From positions 81,004 to 145,003 of the forward strand of contig NZ_LFLZ01000016.1 of NCBI RefSeq assembly GCF_001189845.1: DNA of 64,000 nucleotides. The letters are read 5' to 3'. A model generated the notes under the pieces. It made no database searches, was not told the origin of the DNA, and saw only the letters and a program-made list of their open reading frames with translations. This DNA is from Bradyrhizobium tropiciagri. GTDB taxonomy: Bacteria > Pseudomonadota > Alphaproteobacteria > Rhizobiales > Xanthobacteraceae. This document shows, one piece after another, positions 1 through 9,491 of this stretch; the stretch's first letter is position 1, and the number at the start of each line of letters is the position of its first letter. The translations under genes and the position numbers were made by a program.

Positions 1-349
1 CAACATCCTGTGCATGCGAGAGGGATTCGATACCCGACGTGCTGATAGTCCGGTTATGCATCGCAAGTCGTACTCTTGTCGGCGACATGTTTGTCGCATG
101 GAGTTCAGGTTGAAGAATGTTAGACAGCCAAGCTGTCAAAAAGCTGACGCGCGGGTGCCGGGCGACTGGTCCGCGCTTTCGCGCAAACCGTCGGCGGCAT
201 CAGCGGTGCAAGTGGAAGCCCGGTGACTTGCGTCAGTGCTCGTCCTATACTCGTTATACTATTGCGCTAAGCCCTACAGGAGTGAACGAAAGCGTAGACC
301 GGCCCTGAGGTTCACTCAACCTGATATCTGTCCCGATACACGCTGACAC
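1..349. other. Gene-poor left margin
   Basis: I see no convincing coding sequence, RNA gene or mobile-element end in these bases. The short open frames here have no recognisable similarity and overlap each other on both strands. Confidence 0.5.
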
Positions 350-583
350 ATGATCATTGTCGAGGGATTGAGGGCATTTCGTATGGTCGATTCCGAATTG
401 GCTGCCCTGTTGCGAGCGGTTCTGGACGAAGTGTGCGAAGATGTATCGCGTCACGAGAATGGCGCTCGAACTCATGTCGCCTGCAGACTCCTGGAAGCCG
501 CCAGCCGCGGAGAGACGTCGGTCGATGCTCTCAGGAAAATTGGCCGAGCGGCATTGGCCAGTGCACCTACGATGTGGCGTTAG
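350..583 (+). CDS. Small conserved hypothetical protein
   Basis: A 77-codon frame that encodes a mostly helical acidic protein ending in SAPTMWR. The stretch around LLRAVLDEVCEDVSRHE and RKIGRAALASAPTMWR resembles a small protein I associate with Bradyrhizobium genomes and accessory regions; its function is unknown. A second ATG at 383, giving MVDSELAALLRAVL, is the more likely start because the conserved-looking part begins there. There are no membrane segments or catalytic motifs. No gene on the same strand is close enough to suggest an operon. The family call rests on recollection of similar sequences. Confidence 0.55.
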   Translation: MIIVEGLRAFRMVDSELAALLRAVLDEVCEDVSRHENGARTHVACRLLEAASRGETSVDALRKIGRAALASAPTMWR

Positions 584-807
584 GACGCAATCGGCTGGGG
601 GACTTGCGCAGAGTTCCATGAAGGCGTCCGCTCGGCGGATAAGCGATCACAGGTGCGGTTCGTACGTTTCGTGCAGACATCGCGCTTTGACTCATTGCCC
701 GTCGGGCTAGACTACACTGGTCGCTGCGCGGTCTGTTGACGCAAACAGGTTGTTCTGAGGTTGATCGTGCTATCGGAAAGAATCCATGGCGGGGGTCAAA
801 AGACCGT

Positions 808-1074
808 ATGCGGTTCCTTCCGTTCATAGTTGTTGTCACCTTTTCCGTCCTGGTCGGCCTCGCATCGGGAGCGACCGCAGCCGCACGAAACCGCGCGAAG
901 CACATAGCGCCGCCCCCGCCAGACCTTTACTGTCTGCAAGGGCGCAGCTGGGGCTATCCAGGCAATTGCCAGTTCTCAACCTATAGACAGTGCCAGGCCA
1001 CTGCATCGGGCACGTACGCACATTGCGCTATCAATCCCACCTATGCTTTCGAGCATGGGTGGCGCCCGCGCTGA
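808..1074 (+). CDS. DUF3551-type small secreted protein
   Basis: The protein starts with a basic residue and a hydrophobic stretch (MRFLPFIVVVTFSVLVGLAS) ending in ATAAA, a probable Sec signal peptide. The mature part has the cysteine-rich pattern YCLQGR..WGYPGNCQFSTYRQC followed by an Ala/Thr/Ser/Gly segment and C..NP.YAF, which is the layout of the DUF3551 family. These are very abundant small exported proteins in Bradyrhizobium, with unknown role. The four conserved cysteines suggest two disulphides in the periplasm. The ATG at 808 is preferred over the open frame upstream because it places the signal sequence at the N-terminus. Confidence 0.8.
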   Translation: MRFLPFIVVVTFSVLVGLASGATAAARNRAKHIAPPPPDLYCLQGRSWGYPGNCQFSTYRQCQATASGTYAHCAINPTYAFEHGWRPR

Positions 1075-1854
1075 TGGCGGTCCTTTTCCAATCTGCGTCA
1101 ACTCAGCCGCGCCAAGGGCGCGACGGTCGTCGGCTGCTCGATTGCAGCGCGCATTGTGCCGAGCGCGGAGAGGATATCATCAACGATACCTTGCGCCGCT
1201 TCCTGTGGCTGCGACGTGATCCGACCAGTAGCCCGGAGGATTGATCGCCGCATGGCCATCGAAACTCAGGGCTGAGATCTCGCGTGCTGGCGGCAACTTA
1301 TTTTTATTGATTGGCATGCCAGTCGTGAGGCCCGCCAAACACCAGCGCGGCAATCAGCGCAGATTGCGGTCCGCCGGCAGGTTGCGTCCCAGGGTAAGAG
1401 AGCTGCAGTGCGATTTTGACACGCTGAAAATCGTTGGCACCTTTGCCGAAAGAGCGCCCCTTTTAGTGGCTGGCGTGCCGTGCAGCAGGACAGCGAACCG
1501 CGAGGCACGCAAAGAGAAAGTCGTCGGAGCACGCGCCCCAACCGCGGAATGCGCGCGGCCGCCATCCCTTCGTCAGGCCCGATCGATCTCGCACCCAGCC
1601 GTTCTATTCGCGCGGTGCTGAGGCTTTCCGCATGCGAGTAAGCTCTGATTGCGATCCGATAAAACAATGGTTCTGTACGAAACGAACGGAGTTCGTCTTC
1701 AATTTTAACCGGTCCAAGCCTGAACAATGAATCCGGCGCGCCGTGAGGTGTCGCGAGGCGGGTGGTACAATCAAGAGTTTATCTTTTGTCAAAGATTTGC
1801 CGCGACCTTCCAGAGCTGGCGCCAACGCTACAACCAGTCCTGCAGGGTCCCGGA
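1075..1854. other. Non-coding or unrecognised stretch
   Basis: Open frames exist on both strands between 1,241 and 1,934, but none has recognisable motifs or the codon pattern of the neighbouring real genes. No tRNA, IS end or strong terminator was seen. Confidence 0.4.
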
Positions 1855-3816
1855 ATGAGGGCATATCTGATCTCCTGGCTTTCGAAGCTCCTAGCCGGAG
1901 ATTTGGCGGCATTTGGCGGGCCGGTCACCGATGAAGCGGTTGCAGGATACATTCGTGCCGAGCAGATCTCCCTCGTGCTTGGCTATTCGCTGGGCATCAT
2001 GCTGGCCAACGCGTGCAATGCGACCGTGCTCGCAATTGCGCTTTGGCATTCGCCCGACAGAAACTTTGCCTTGATCTGGGCGGCGACTGTCGTCTGCGGC
2101 GCGCTATCGATAGGCCTGAAAGCGCGTTCATCACGACTGATGACGAAGCCTCACTTCGTGTCGCGCCAGGCCATGCACCGGCTAGTACGGAATGCGCTGG
2201 TTCTCGGAACCGCCTGGGCAATTGTGCCGGTGGCTTTCTTCGCGAACGCCTCCAATGGCGGGCAGCTCGTCATTACATGTCTCTGCTCTGGAATGCTTGC
2301 AGGTGGCGCATTCGCCTTCGCCACGATTCCGGTGGCGGCAGTTGCGTTCACGGCTCCGATCTTTGTGGGTACGGCAATTTGCCTCGGCAGAAACGACGAT
2401 TTCGCCTATCTGCTCGTCGCTATCCTGGTCGTGGCCTATGGCTTCGTGCTCCTGCGCGGCGTTTTCGCCCATTCCTTCGAATTTACCAGACGCGCCATTG
2501 CTCAACTGGAGGCCGAAAGGAGGGGCCGGCGGGATACCCTGACCCAACTTCCGAACCGTTTTGCCTTCAATGAGAGCCTAGAAGGTGCCCTCAACAGGCT
2601 CGCCCGCACGGGCGAGGAATTCGCGGTTCTTCTTCTCGACCTCGATCGCTTCAAGGACGTGAACGACAAATTCGGCCACCTCGCTGGCGATGAATTTCTC
2701 GTGCAGGCGGCGGTGAGACTACAGCGATGCGTACGGCAGACCGATACCGTTGCGCGCATCGGCGGTGATGAATTTGCGCTTGTTATGACCAATCTGACCA
2801 AGGTGGAGGACGCCTTGGAAGTCGCCGAGCGGTTTGTCGGCGCGTTCGCCGAACCATTCGCGATCGAAAAATGCGAGATCGCGGGGGCGACCAGCGTCGG
2901 AATCGCAGTGGCCCCGCGCGACGGCGACGTACCTCATGTGCTCCTGAGGAATGCCGACATTGCGCTCTATCGTGCCAAGCAAGCGGGGCCGGGAACGATC
3001 TGCTTCTTTGAGATCAACGACGACAAATCAGCGCACGAGCGCAGGGCGCTGCAGCGGGATCTGGAGCTCGCGATCGACAGAGACGAACTGTTCCTCCTCT
3101 ACCAACCGTTCTTTGATATTCACGCGAACCGAATCACCGGGTTTGAGGCGTTGCTCCGCTGGCGGCATCCCGTCCGTGGAATAATTTCCCCGACCGAGTT
3201 CATCCCAATCGCCGAAGAAACCGGACTGATCCACGGAATCGGTGAGTGGGTGGTCCGACGCGCCTGCGCGACGCTATCGAACTGGCCGTCGGACCTCAGG
3301 GTCGCCGTGAATTTTTCGGCGGCTCAATTCCATAACACCAGCATCCTGCAGACAATCGTGCAGGCCCTCTCCCAAGCCAGAGTTGCTCCTCATCGTCTCG
3401 AAATCGAAATAACCGAGTCGATGCTGATCTCGAAGTACGCGCCGGCGTCATCGATCCTGACGTCACTCCTGCAATTGGGAGTGACGGTGGCACTTGACGA
3501 TTTCGGAACGGGATATTCGTCGCTGACTTATTTGCTGAAACTGCCTTACACTCGCATCAAGATCGATCAGTCTTTCATACGGGACATGCTGAGGCGACCG
3601 GATAATGCGGCGATCGTAAAATCGATCATCGCACTGACGCGGGACCTGCGGATCGGCGTGGTCGCCGAAGGCGTCGAAACAACCGAGCAACTCGACTATT
3701 TGCGTCAAACCAATTGTGATGAAGTGCAAGGATATCTCATCGGTCGACCGGTCGCGGAGGATCACATTTTCGCTCTGCTCCATCAAGACAAGCAATGGTC
3801 GACGCCCGCCGCTTGA
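1855..3816 (+). CDS. Membrane GGDEF-EAL c-di-GMP signalling protein
   Basis: The 653-residue product has an N-terminal membrane region of about six hydrophobic segments (residues 35-210), a GGDEF domain and a C-terminal EAL domain. The GGDEF active site is intact (RIGGDEFALV, near residue 302), as is the EAL signature (GFEALLRW, near 430) and the DDFGTGYSS loop near 547. Both synthesis and hydrolysis of cyclic di-GMP are therefore possible. The sensory region is not a PAS or GAF domain and may detect a membrane signal. A longer frame opens at 1,762, but MRAYLISWLSKLLAG fits the usual start of this rhizobial family. It lies alone on the element, so it may let the island influence motility, biofilm or symbiosis traits of its host. 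Confidence 0.88.
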   Translation: MRAYLISWLSKLLAGDLAAFGGPVTDEAVAGYIRAEQISLVLGYSLGIMLANACNATVLAIALWHSPDRNFALIWAATVVCGALSIGLKARSSRLMTKPHFVSRQAMHRLVRNALVLGTAWAIVPVAFFANASNGGQLVITCLCSGMLAGGAFAFATIPVAAVAFTAPIFVGTAICLGRNDDFAYLLVAILVVAYGFVLLRGVFAHSFEFTRRAIAQLEAERRGRRDTLTQLPNRFAFNESLEGALNRLARTGEEFAVLLLDLDRFKDVNDKFGHLAGDEFLVQAAVRLQRCVRQTDTVARIGGDEFALVMTNLTKVEDALEVAERFVGAFAEPFAIEKCEIAGATSVGIAVAPRDGDVPHVLLRNADIALYRAKQAGPGTICFFEINDDKSAHERRALQRDLELAIDRDELFLLYQPFFDIHANRITGFEALLRWRHPVRGIISPTEFIPIAEETGLIHGIGEWVVRRACATLSNWPSDLRVAVNFSAAQFHNTSILQTIVQALSQARVAPHRLEIEITESMLISKYAPASSILTSLLQLGVTVALDDFGTGYSSLTYLLKLPYTRIKIDQSFIRDMLRRPDNAAIVKSIIALTRDLRIGVVAEGVETTEQLDYLRQTNCDEVQGYLIGRPVAEDHIFALLHQDKQWSTPAA

Positions 3817-4137
3817 ATGACGTGGTCGCTGCGTTATGCCGATAGTGGTGAACATCCGCATCCCGAGGTGGAGTAGACGCTTGGCCTGCTGTAGTATTCT
3901 CGAAGATTTGCGAAGCACTGCAGCACCGGCCGAATCACCCCACGAATTGCTGTGCAAGCAGCGCTGATCAAGCTCCCCCATTTTGACTGTGGATTAGTAT
4001 TGTCTGATTAGAGCGATGCCACGAACATCACGCGGTCGACCCTTCCGGTGCAGAGGTCGTTGCAGACAACCTGATCATTCGCAAGCCATTCGGACTTGAT
4101 GAACTCGCCAGCCGTTTCAAGTCAACTTCGTTGAAGG
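3817..4137. other. Intergenic, possible receiver-domain scrap
   Basis: There is no intact gene. Around 4,050-4,120 the + strand can be read as IIRKPFGLDELASRF, which looks like the C-terminal KPF..DEL part of a response-regulator receiver domain, but the frame is short and isolated. It is at most a relic. Confidence 0.3.
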
Positions 4138-4470
4138 TCAACGAGGGATTCCGTGCAGATAGGCGATCATGGTCATCAGCGCGTGGCGATGAAGACCTTG
4201 CCAGGATCGTCCCTCCAAGTGATCAAGTTTGAGTTCTTCTTTCAGCTGCTGATGGGCCTGTTCGCAAATCCATCGTGCCTTGATGGTGGCGGCTAGTGTC
4301 CGCAGATCTGTCGCGGCGGGCAGGTTGGCGCGATAGTATTTTTTGTCCCCGGACGCGCGTTGCTGGTCGATGAGCCAAGCTTCGTCGCCTGGCAGATGCT
4401 GTTGACCCTTGTCCCATATTCGCTGAGGAGGTTCGTCGGCGTTGACTGTCCGCAGTCCTAGGACAGCGGA
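4138..4470 (-). pseudogene. IS701-type transposase, C-terminal remnant
   Basis: The minus strand encodes the end of a DDE transposase of the IS701/IS4 group. The run [16 protein letters not shown], then [37 protein letters not shown], then the histidine-rich [10 protein letters not shown] are characteristic of its C-terminal third. The catalytic glutamate region ([11 protein letters not shown]) is present, but the N-terminal two thirds are missing and the end switches to HGIPR instead of the usual continuation. It is thus truncated at both ends. It abuts the start of the HTH gene on the opposite strand. Confidence 0.8.
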
Positions 4471-4485
4471 CGACGGCGAATTTAC

Positions 4486-5052
4486 ATGAAAAGTCAAGAC
4501 CTTGTTATATTGTTGAAGCTCGTGAGCCTCGAACAGGCCAAAAATGAGGACGATGCGCATCCCGGAGAGGTTGCCCATCACGATGACCCGTACTCAGTAC
4601 GCGGGTTGGAATCGGCCCTGGGTATCAGCAAGACGGAGGTTAATGCCTCGATCAAGCGGAGCGTTTCGTCGGGACTTGCAGTCAAAGATCGGGAATCCGG
4701 TCAGGCCACGCCCAACCGCCGCAATCTCTATAATTTCGTCGTGCACGGACTAAAGTTCGTTTTCCCGGCAAAACCGGGTGCGATGACCCGGGGCATCCCC
4801 ACCGCCTTTGCGGCCGCCCCACTCAAGAACCTTCTGATCAGCGCTGGCGAGTACATCTACGTTTGGCCGTACGCCAAAGGCAAAGACATGGGGCAGGCGG
4901 TAGACGCGCTGTTCAAAAGCGTGCCACAAGCCATCCAAAAAGACGATCGCCTGTATGAGTATCTCGCCCTTATTGATGGTGTCAGGCTTGGAAATCAAAG
5001 GGAGGCTGGGCTCGCGGCCGAGCGTCTATCGCAAAGGCTTCTCAAGAAATGA
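4486..5052 (+). CDS. HTH protein paired with an AbiEii-like nucleotidyltransferase
   Basis: This 188-residue protein has a helix-turn-helix-like region ([31 protein letters not shown], residues about 37-67). The next part reads like a winged-helix wing, followed by a conserved C-terminal half of unknown fold. It overlaps the downstream nucleotidyltransferase gene by four bases (ATGA), so the two were co-translated. The pairing of a DNA-binding protein with an NTase recalls AbiE-like type IV toxin-antitoxin organisation, in which the first gene is the antitoxin and autoregulator. That role is inferred from gene order only. The partner is broken, so this protein may now act alone. Confidence 0.65.
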   Translation: MKSQDLVILLKLVSLEQAKNEDDAHPGEVAHHDDPYSVRGLESALGISKTEVNASIKRSVSSGLAVKDRESGQATPNRRNLYNFVVHGLKFVFPAKPGAMTRGIPTAFAAAPLKNLLISAGEYIYVWPYAKGKDMGQAVDALFKSVPQAIQKDDRLYEYLALIDGVRLGNQREAGLAAERLSQRLLKK

Positions 5053-5773
5053 CCACCATCAAAGGCCAATTGCTTCACATGTTGGAAACGGTCGCGCAGT
5101 CTCTGGGAGACGAACTGCGCGAGCGGCTCGTGTTTGTCGGCGGTTGCACAACAGCCCTTTTCATTACTGATGAGATCGTGCTCGAAGGGGTTCGGGCAAC
5201 CGATGACGTGGATCTCATCGTTGATCTCGTTGGACATGCGCAATGGGCTCAACTGCAAGACCAGTTGCGTCAGAAGGGGTTCGTGGAATCTCCCGAAGAC
5301 GAGGTCATTTGCCGCATGAGGCTCGGCGACCTCCAAGTCGATTTCATGCCGGATGATCAAAGCATTCTCGGCTTTAGCAATCGCTGGTACGCCAAAGGCA
5401 TCGAAACGGCGGTCACATGTGGTACTGAACATCAAGCGCCTCACGCCCGAACTGTTCGTGGCGACAAAGTTGGAAGCATATCGGCCGCGGCAACGATGAT
5501 CTCTTAGGCAGCCGTGACATCGAGGACATCCTTCTCGTCGTTGACGGTCGAGAGGAACTCGTGGCTGAAATCCAAAACGCAGACGATGATATTCGTTGCT
5601 ACATTGCAGAGAAGTTCAAAGCGCTCTTAGGTCATGAGGATTTTGATCATTTTCTCGATGGCAATATCAAGGGACCTGAAGGCCGGGTCGATATTGTGCG
5701 AGAGCGGTTTGTCGCCATAAGCCAGAGCGATGCTGGCGAGCGAGAGGGGAATGGAGATCAACTGGCGCAGTGA
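5049..5773 (+). pseudogene. AbiEii-like nucleotidyltransferase, frameshifted
   Basis: The N-terminal part carries an NTase core: VGGCTTALF followed by TDDVDLIVDL, matching the G-G/S...D-x-D motif of minimal nucleotidyltransferases. The rest is spread over two further frames. LNIKRLTPELFVATKLEAYR lies in frame from 5,422 to 5,484, and GRGNDDLLGSRDIEDILLVV runs in the third frame from 5,483 onward to 5,773. Joined together they give a full NTase of about 240 residues, with the usual KLEA.RGRG...D..DI motif. The second shift at about 5,483 looks like loss of two G from a G run. As read, the gene is inactive unless these are sequencing errors. It overlaps the upstream HTH gene by four bases. Confidence 0.7.
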
Positions 5774-6360
5774 GCAAGGAAAGAGGACGCGCGATAACCG
5801 GGATTGCCGAGGAGTCGGAGTGCGCGCCGATGCCGTGTTATGTCTCCTTCTCGACAGTTCAACCTCTGGCCCAACAAGCGGTGACCTTGCTCGCCAGATT
5901 ATCCGCGATGTCGTAGACTGGTACGTCGCGACAAACCAAGCCGCAACGGCAGAATGCCTCAGCGCGCAATTGCGCCGCACTCATCTCAGTTTATCTCGGC
6001 GATTTCCGCGGGACAGCGCGTGCTACGTGCTCGCCCATATACCGAACACAGGGACGGCGCTCGTTCTGCACGCTGACGATTGCTTGTTAGGAAGCCGCGA
6101 GCAAAACGGCGCGGTCCATTGATTCACCAAGCCCCATACGCTGGCCAATCCGATAGGTGACGTTCCGTTTGACGAAATCGTCAGGAGTCCTGCCCGGAAC
6201 CGACTGCCACGAAGCTTCCGAGGGAGGGAATTCATTCCGGCTGAGGTAAACAAAATCACAGCAGAGTCAGGCAAATCATTTGTTGCCGCAATCGACGGGT
6301 TTTGGGCGGAGTTGTCGGCGGAAGAGCAAGCCATGTTCTTGCAAGGGACGATGTGGCGAT
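5752..6360 (+). pseudogene. Decayed PP2C-like phosphatase relic
   Basis: One reading frame runs from about 5,752, passes an in-frame TGA at 6,120-6,122 and continues in the same frame. The joined translation contains DLARQIIRDVVDWYV, HADDCLLGSREQNGAVH, then FTKPHTLANPIGD, and finally SFVAAIDGFWAELSAEEQAMFL. The order of a DD/CLLG segment, a PHTLANPIG segment and a final DGFWAELS segment resembles PP2C-type protein phosphatases, whose last conserved acidic motif is the D-G-F-W part. The TGA may replace a TGG (Trp) codon. The N-terminal metal-binding part is not recognisable. The family call is tentative. Confidence 0.35.
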
Positions 6361-6665
6361 CGCAGCTGAAGGCGATGATCGAAGCACCCTTCAGATCGGA
6401 TATACGAGCAGCCAGCGACTGCATTTGTCGAGAGGCGCTCACCCGACGCCAGCACGTTGACATGAGACAGGCTGCGAAGGGCGCCGAGGCGAGGGATGGC
6501 GTGGCCGGCTTCCGGGTCCCTGACATGGCTCGCCTCGAACGAGGCGGTCGCCGCATCGCCCTTGCAGGTCGCGACGAGCGCTTGATGTCGGCTGCCTCGA
6601 GCTTTGTCTGCCGCCGGTGATGGGGCTCGCTGTCGCTGGCTCGAAGCTGTGAAGGAACGTTCTCG
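6361..6665. other. Unassigned stretch next to hipA
   Basis: There is no gene I can support. On the minus strand one frame reads like protein (CKGDAATASFEASHVRDPEAGHA) but has no clear start or end, and could be a relic or a high-GC artefact. Confidence 0.3.
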
Positions 6666-7913
6666 TCATTGCGCCAGCGCCCGGTTTAGATCCTCGTGCT
6701 CGAAGGCGCTGGCCATGCGGTTGATTTCGGCCGTGCGGGCGCCGACCGTCTTAGCGGTTTCGCGCCAGGTTGCCGTCACGACGGCGACGTCTTTGATAAT
6801 CGCGCGGGCCTGCGGCAGCGTGAGCGCGAAGAACTCCGATGCGGCCTCCAGCAGATCGAGCGAGCAGGTGCCCTCGTCGAGATCGATGTTCGTCGATAAC
6901 ACCCGGGCCTTGAGATCAGTTGGAACGGGATTGAGGTCGTATGCCGGCGAGAGAGACCATCCTGCCTTTCCCAGCCACAGGAAACCGTGGTTGCGGAGGT
7001 GATCGTCGACATTGGAGATCAGCACGTTGAAGACGACGCGCCGATAAAGGGCCTGGGCATCCGTTTTCCCTTGTGCGCCGTGTTGAGCAAGGGCATCGAC
7101 GATCTCCGGATAGCTGCCGCGCTCACCGTCCTTGGCGCCCATCATCGCCATCGCCGACAGGAACGGGATGCGGATCGCGCCGTCGCGATCGAAGCGCCGC
7201 GACAGCATGACCGGCTTGCCGGCGACGTCGATCAGTTCGTGCTGCGGAGTGGCGATACCTGCCTGGCCAGCCAGCCGCAGCGCGATCTCTTCCCAGGTCT
7301 CCATGCTATAGTCGTCGGTCTCCTTCGGGAATTTGGCGATGGAGAGGCGACCATGCTGGTCGATGACCGAGGCCTTCGGACGCCCGCCGCCGAGGGAAGA
7401 GCCGGGGGCAAAGATGAGTTGGAGTTCCTCATCTGTTTCTTCATCCCGCAGAATCCGCTCGGTGATTTGGAGCAACCGGCCGAGTTCGATCAAGGCAGGA
7501 ACGCCGGCCCGGGTCGGCGCCTGGAAAACGTCGTCGCCGACCCAGCGGAAACGGAGCGCGCCTAGCCGGCTCTCGTCGGCGACGCCCAGCAGATAGTCGC
7601 TTTCCGCGAGGGTGCGAACGGCACGGCCCTCGTGTTCGGCGAGGCGGCGCTCGGCGCGCTGCATGAGGCGGCGGCCCCAGGTGTCCGGCGCCGAGTCGCC
7701 AATGGAGCCAAAGATGGCTAATCGGGCAGGAGGAGCGAATGCGCCGCGTGTCAGTGCAAGTGCCGGCTCCAGCGAGAAGCGATCCGGATCCTCAAGCCAT
7801 GCAGCGTCGTACTCGAAGAGGATGGTCTCCGCGCCTCTGACGCGATTGCTCCTCGCCAACCCTATCGGGCGCGTGCGACCGTCCAGATCGATGTGCACCT
7901 CGAAGTCAGCCAT
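6666..7913 (-). CDS. hipA: HipA-family serine/threonine kinase toxin
   Basis: The 415-residue product has the HipA layout: an N-terminal couple-HipA domain, then a PI3K-like kinase fold. Visible motifs are the glycine/substrate loop SSLGGGRPKAS (residues about 173-182), the catalytic loop NVDDHLRNHG (301-310) with catalytic Asp, and the metal-binding YDLNP (325-329). The family phosphorylates a translation factor, typically glutamyl-tRNA synthetase in the E. coli system, causing growth arrest. The start was set at MADFEVHID because the longer frame upstream reads through hipB. It overlaps hipB by eight bases, so expression is coupled. The gene looks intact, unlike its neighbours to the left, and may help retain the island. 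Confidence 0.88.
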   Translation of the reverse strand: MADFEVHIDLDGRTRPIGLARSNRVRGAETILFEYDAAWLEDPDRFSLEPALALTRGAFAPPARLAIFGSIGDSAPDTWGRRLMQRAERRLAEHEGRAVRTLAESDYLLGVADESRLGALRFRWVGDDVFQAPTRAGVPALIELGRLLQITERILRDEETDEELQLIFAPGSSLGGGRPKASVIDQHGRLSIAKFPKETDDYSMETWEEIALRLAGQAGIATPQHELIDVAGKPVMLSRRFDRDGAIRIPFLSAMAMMGAKDGERGSYPEIVDALAQHGAQGKTDAQALYRRVVFNVLISNVDDHLRNHGFLWLGKAGWSLSPAYDLNPVPTDLKARVLSTNIDLDEGTCSLDLLEAASEFFALTLPQARAIIKDVAVVTATWRETAKTVGARTAEINRMASAFEHEDLNRALAQ

Positions 7914-8241
7914 CGTGGGATGGTCCGGTTGGCCGCTTGAGGTGGACGTGCTTGGGAAGGTGCGCGCTGGCAAGGGCCTGGCCGACGCTGTCGTTGCTGA
8001 TGTCGGCGACCTGACCCAGGCCCTCGAGCAGGCCGAGCGCCTGTAGCACGCCGGCGTAGATGCCGATGCTGACGCTGGTGTCACCGGCTTCGACCCTTTG
8101 CAGGGTCGATCGGGACGTGAAGGCGCGCTCGGCCACGACCGCCATCGGCAGCCGTCGGCGTCGACGGGCATCATGGATGTCCGCCCCAAGCTTGCGTAGC
8201 GCGCGTCGTACCGCAGCGGGAGGATTGTGTGGCGTAGGCAT
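7906..8241 (-). CDS. hipB: HipB-family antitoxin, XRE regulator
   Basis: A 111-residue XRE-type DNA-binding protein. The helix-turn-helix is seen in IHDARRRRRLPMAVVAERAFTS followed by RSTLQRVEAGDTSVSIGIY (residues about 22-62). It precedes hipA and overlaps it by eight bases, the usual antitoxin-first order. In the known systems HipB binds HipA and represses the operon. A perfect inverted repeat lies 20 bases upstream of the start and is a plausible autoregulatory operator. Confidence 0.87.
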   Translation of the reverse strand: MPTPHNPPAAVRRALRKLGADIHDARRRRRLPMAVVAERAFTSRSTLQRVEAGDTSVSIGIYAGVLQALGLLEGLGQVADISNDSVGQALASAHLPKHVHLKRPTGPSHDG

Positions 8242-8260
8242 TTTTGACGTCTTCGCGCTT

Positions 8261-8277
8261 CATATTTAGATAATATG
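8261..8277. promoter_or_regulatory. Candidate HipB operator
   Basis: CATATT and AATATG form perfect 6-bp arms around the 5-bp spacer TAGAT, in an AT-rich pocket just upstream of the hipB start at 8,241. The position fits autorepression by the antitoxin. Binding is inferred. Confidence 0.5.
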
Positions 8278-9137
8278 TAGCAGCAAGATTACAATTTGCC
8301 TAGGTGGCAAACCAGGAAGCCGAACGACATAAGGTGTTATTATACCTCATTCGCGGCTGCCGGCCTTGAGTTTCCGACTTCGGCGGCCCCTCGCTCCGGC
8401 TTTCACACGGCGGACTGGCTGCAATTTCTGTCAGTCTGACTGAGCCATCTGCTTCAGTCAGGATTCGATCGATTGGCAAGCCGGCGCCAGGGCACAGCCT
8501 CGATCCGAGCGGATCATTTCAATTTTGAGCAAGAGATACCAGCCGAGCGTGGCCGCACGTCGAGCCTCGCTCTTGCTTGAGCATGACCGTGCCACGGACC
8601 CGCGGAAGATATCGCTCGATCATGTCAGGCACCGCCGGAGCGCTCCTCAAGCTCTGGACCGTGAGCATTTCGCTCCAAGTTCATCGCATCAAAGGTGCTG
8701 CGGAACGCGAGCTTTCGGATATCCATCGATTTTGGAACCGCACGTCGAGGCCCACTTCGCCGAATAACGGTCAGACGGTAGACGCTCCCATAGCGGCAGC
8801 TCGCCCTCCGCAACGGGTCGCGGATGTCCGAGCGCCCGCCGCGCATTGCTGCCCGATGGCGTCCATCGAATCATCGCCGGAGCGCTGCTCGACAAAAACG
8901 CATTCCGACCGCGCTCAGAAGACACGGTTCCTCGCAATCGAACGATCCGAGGGGGCGGAGCCTGGCTCTGACAGATCGGCGGCCATTGAAAGGCTTCTGC
9001 GGCGAGTGCCTTCGATGGGGGTATCGAAAATCACCACATCATCTTCGGCATCCCCCTAAGCACCTCTACTCCGCGATCGTGGCAGTCGACGCGCGGCGAA
9101 CCTCGTACGCGCTCCAAAGGAGCACGGAGCTTTTCAA
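8278..9137. other. Long stretch without supportable genes
   Basis: Several overlapping open frames occur on both strands (for example 8,577-9,059), but none has recognisable domains. I find no tRNA or transposase fragment. This marks the junction between the left accessory zone and the transfer region. Confidence 0.4.
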
Positions 9138-9416
9138 ATGTCCGATCCGAACACGGATAAGCCGCCGCGTTACTTACGCACGTCCGAAGCCGCGCGCTTC
9201 TTGAGTTTGTCCGGCCGCACCCTGGAGAAACACCGAACCTACGGAACCGGTCCCGAGTATCACAAGATTGGCGGACGCGTGGTCTATTCAGTAGCTGACC
9301 TGACAGCATGGGCCAAACTCGGCAAGAAGAAGTCAACCTCGGATCCTGGTGTCGGCACCGTACTGCCCGCAAAACGGCGTGCGCCAATTCCCTATGCGGG
9401 CAAAGAGCGGCGCTAG
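9138..9416 (+). CDS. AlpA/excisionase-like HTH protein
   Basis: The 92-residue protein contains a MerR-type winged HTH of the HTH_17 kind: RYLRTSEAARFLSLSGRTLEKHRTYGTGPEYHKIGGRVVYSVADLTAWA (residues about 11-59). In rhizobial ICEs with this type of trb cluster, such a small HTH gene usually stands at the head of the replication/transfer block and acts as a regulator; excisionases share the fold. The C-terminal tail is basic and low in complexity. Here the next gene in the usual order is missing, and an IS110 relic follows. Confidence 0.8.
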   Translation: MSDPNTDKPPRYLRTSEAARFLSLSGRTLEKHRTYGTGPEYHKIGGRVVYSVADLTAWAKLGKKKSTSDPGVGTVLPAKRRAPIPYAGKERR

Positions 9417-9491
9417 GCCATGTCCGTTAGCAAATCCTCAGCGCACCGCCGCCGGTGTCGCGGCGCACTTCAGATCCTTGTTCCCGGCGAG

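Noticed and set aside
4050..4120. Possible receiver-domain end (KPFGLDELASRF)
   Set aside because: Only about 15 residues look like a response regulator; too short to annotate as a pseudogene.
8577..9059. 160-codon plus frame in the hipB-HTH gap
   Set aside because: No similarity recognised, several competing frames on both strands and no ribosome-binding site.
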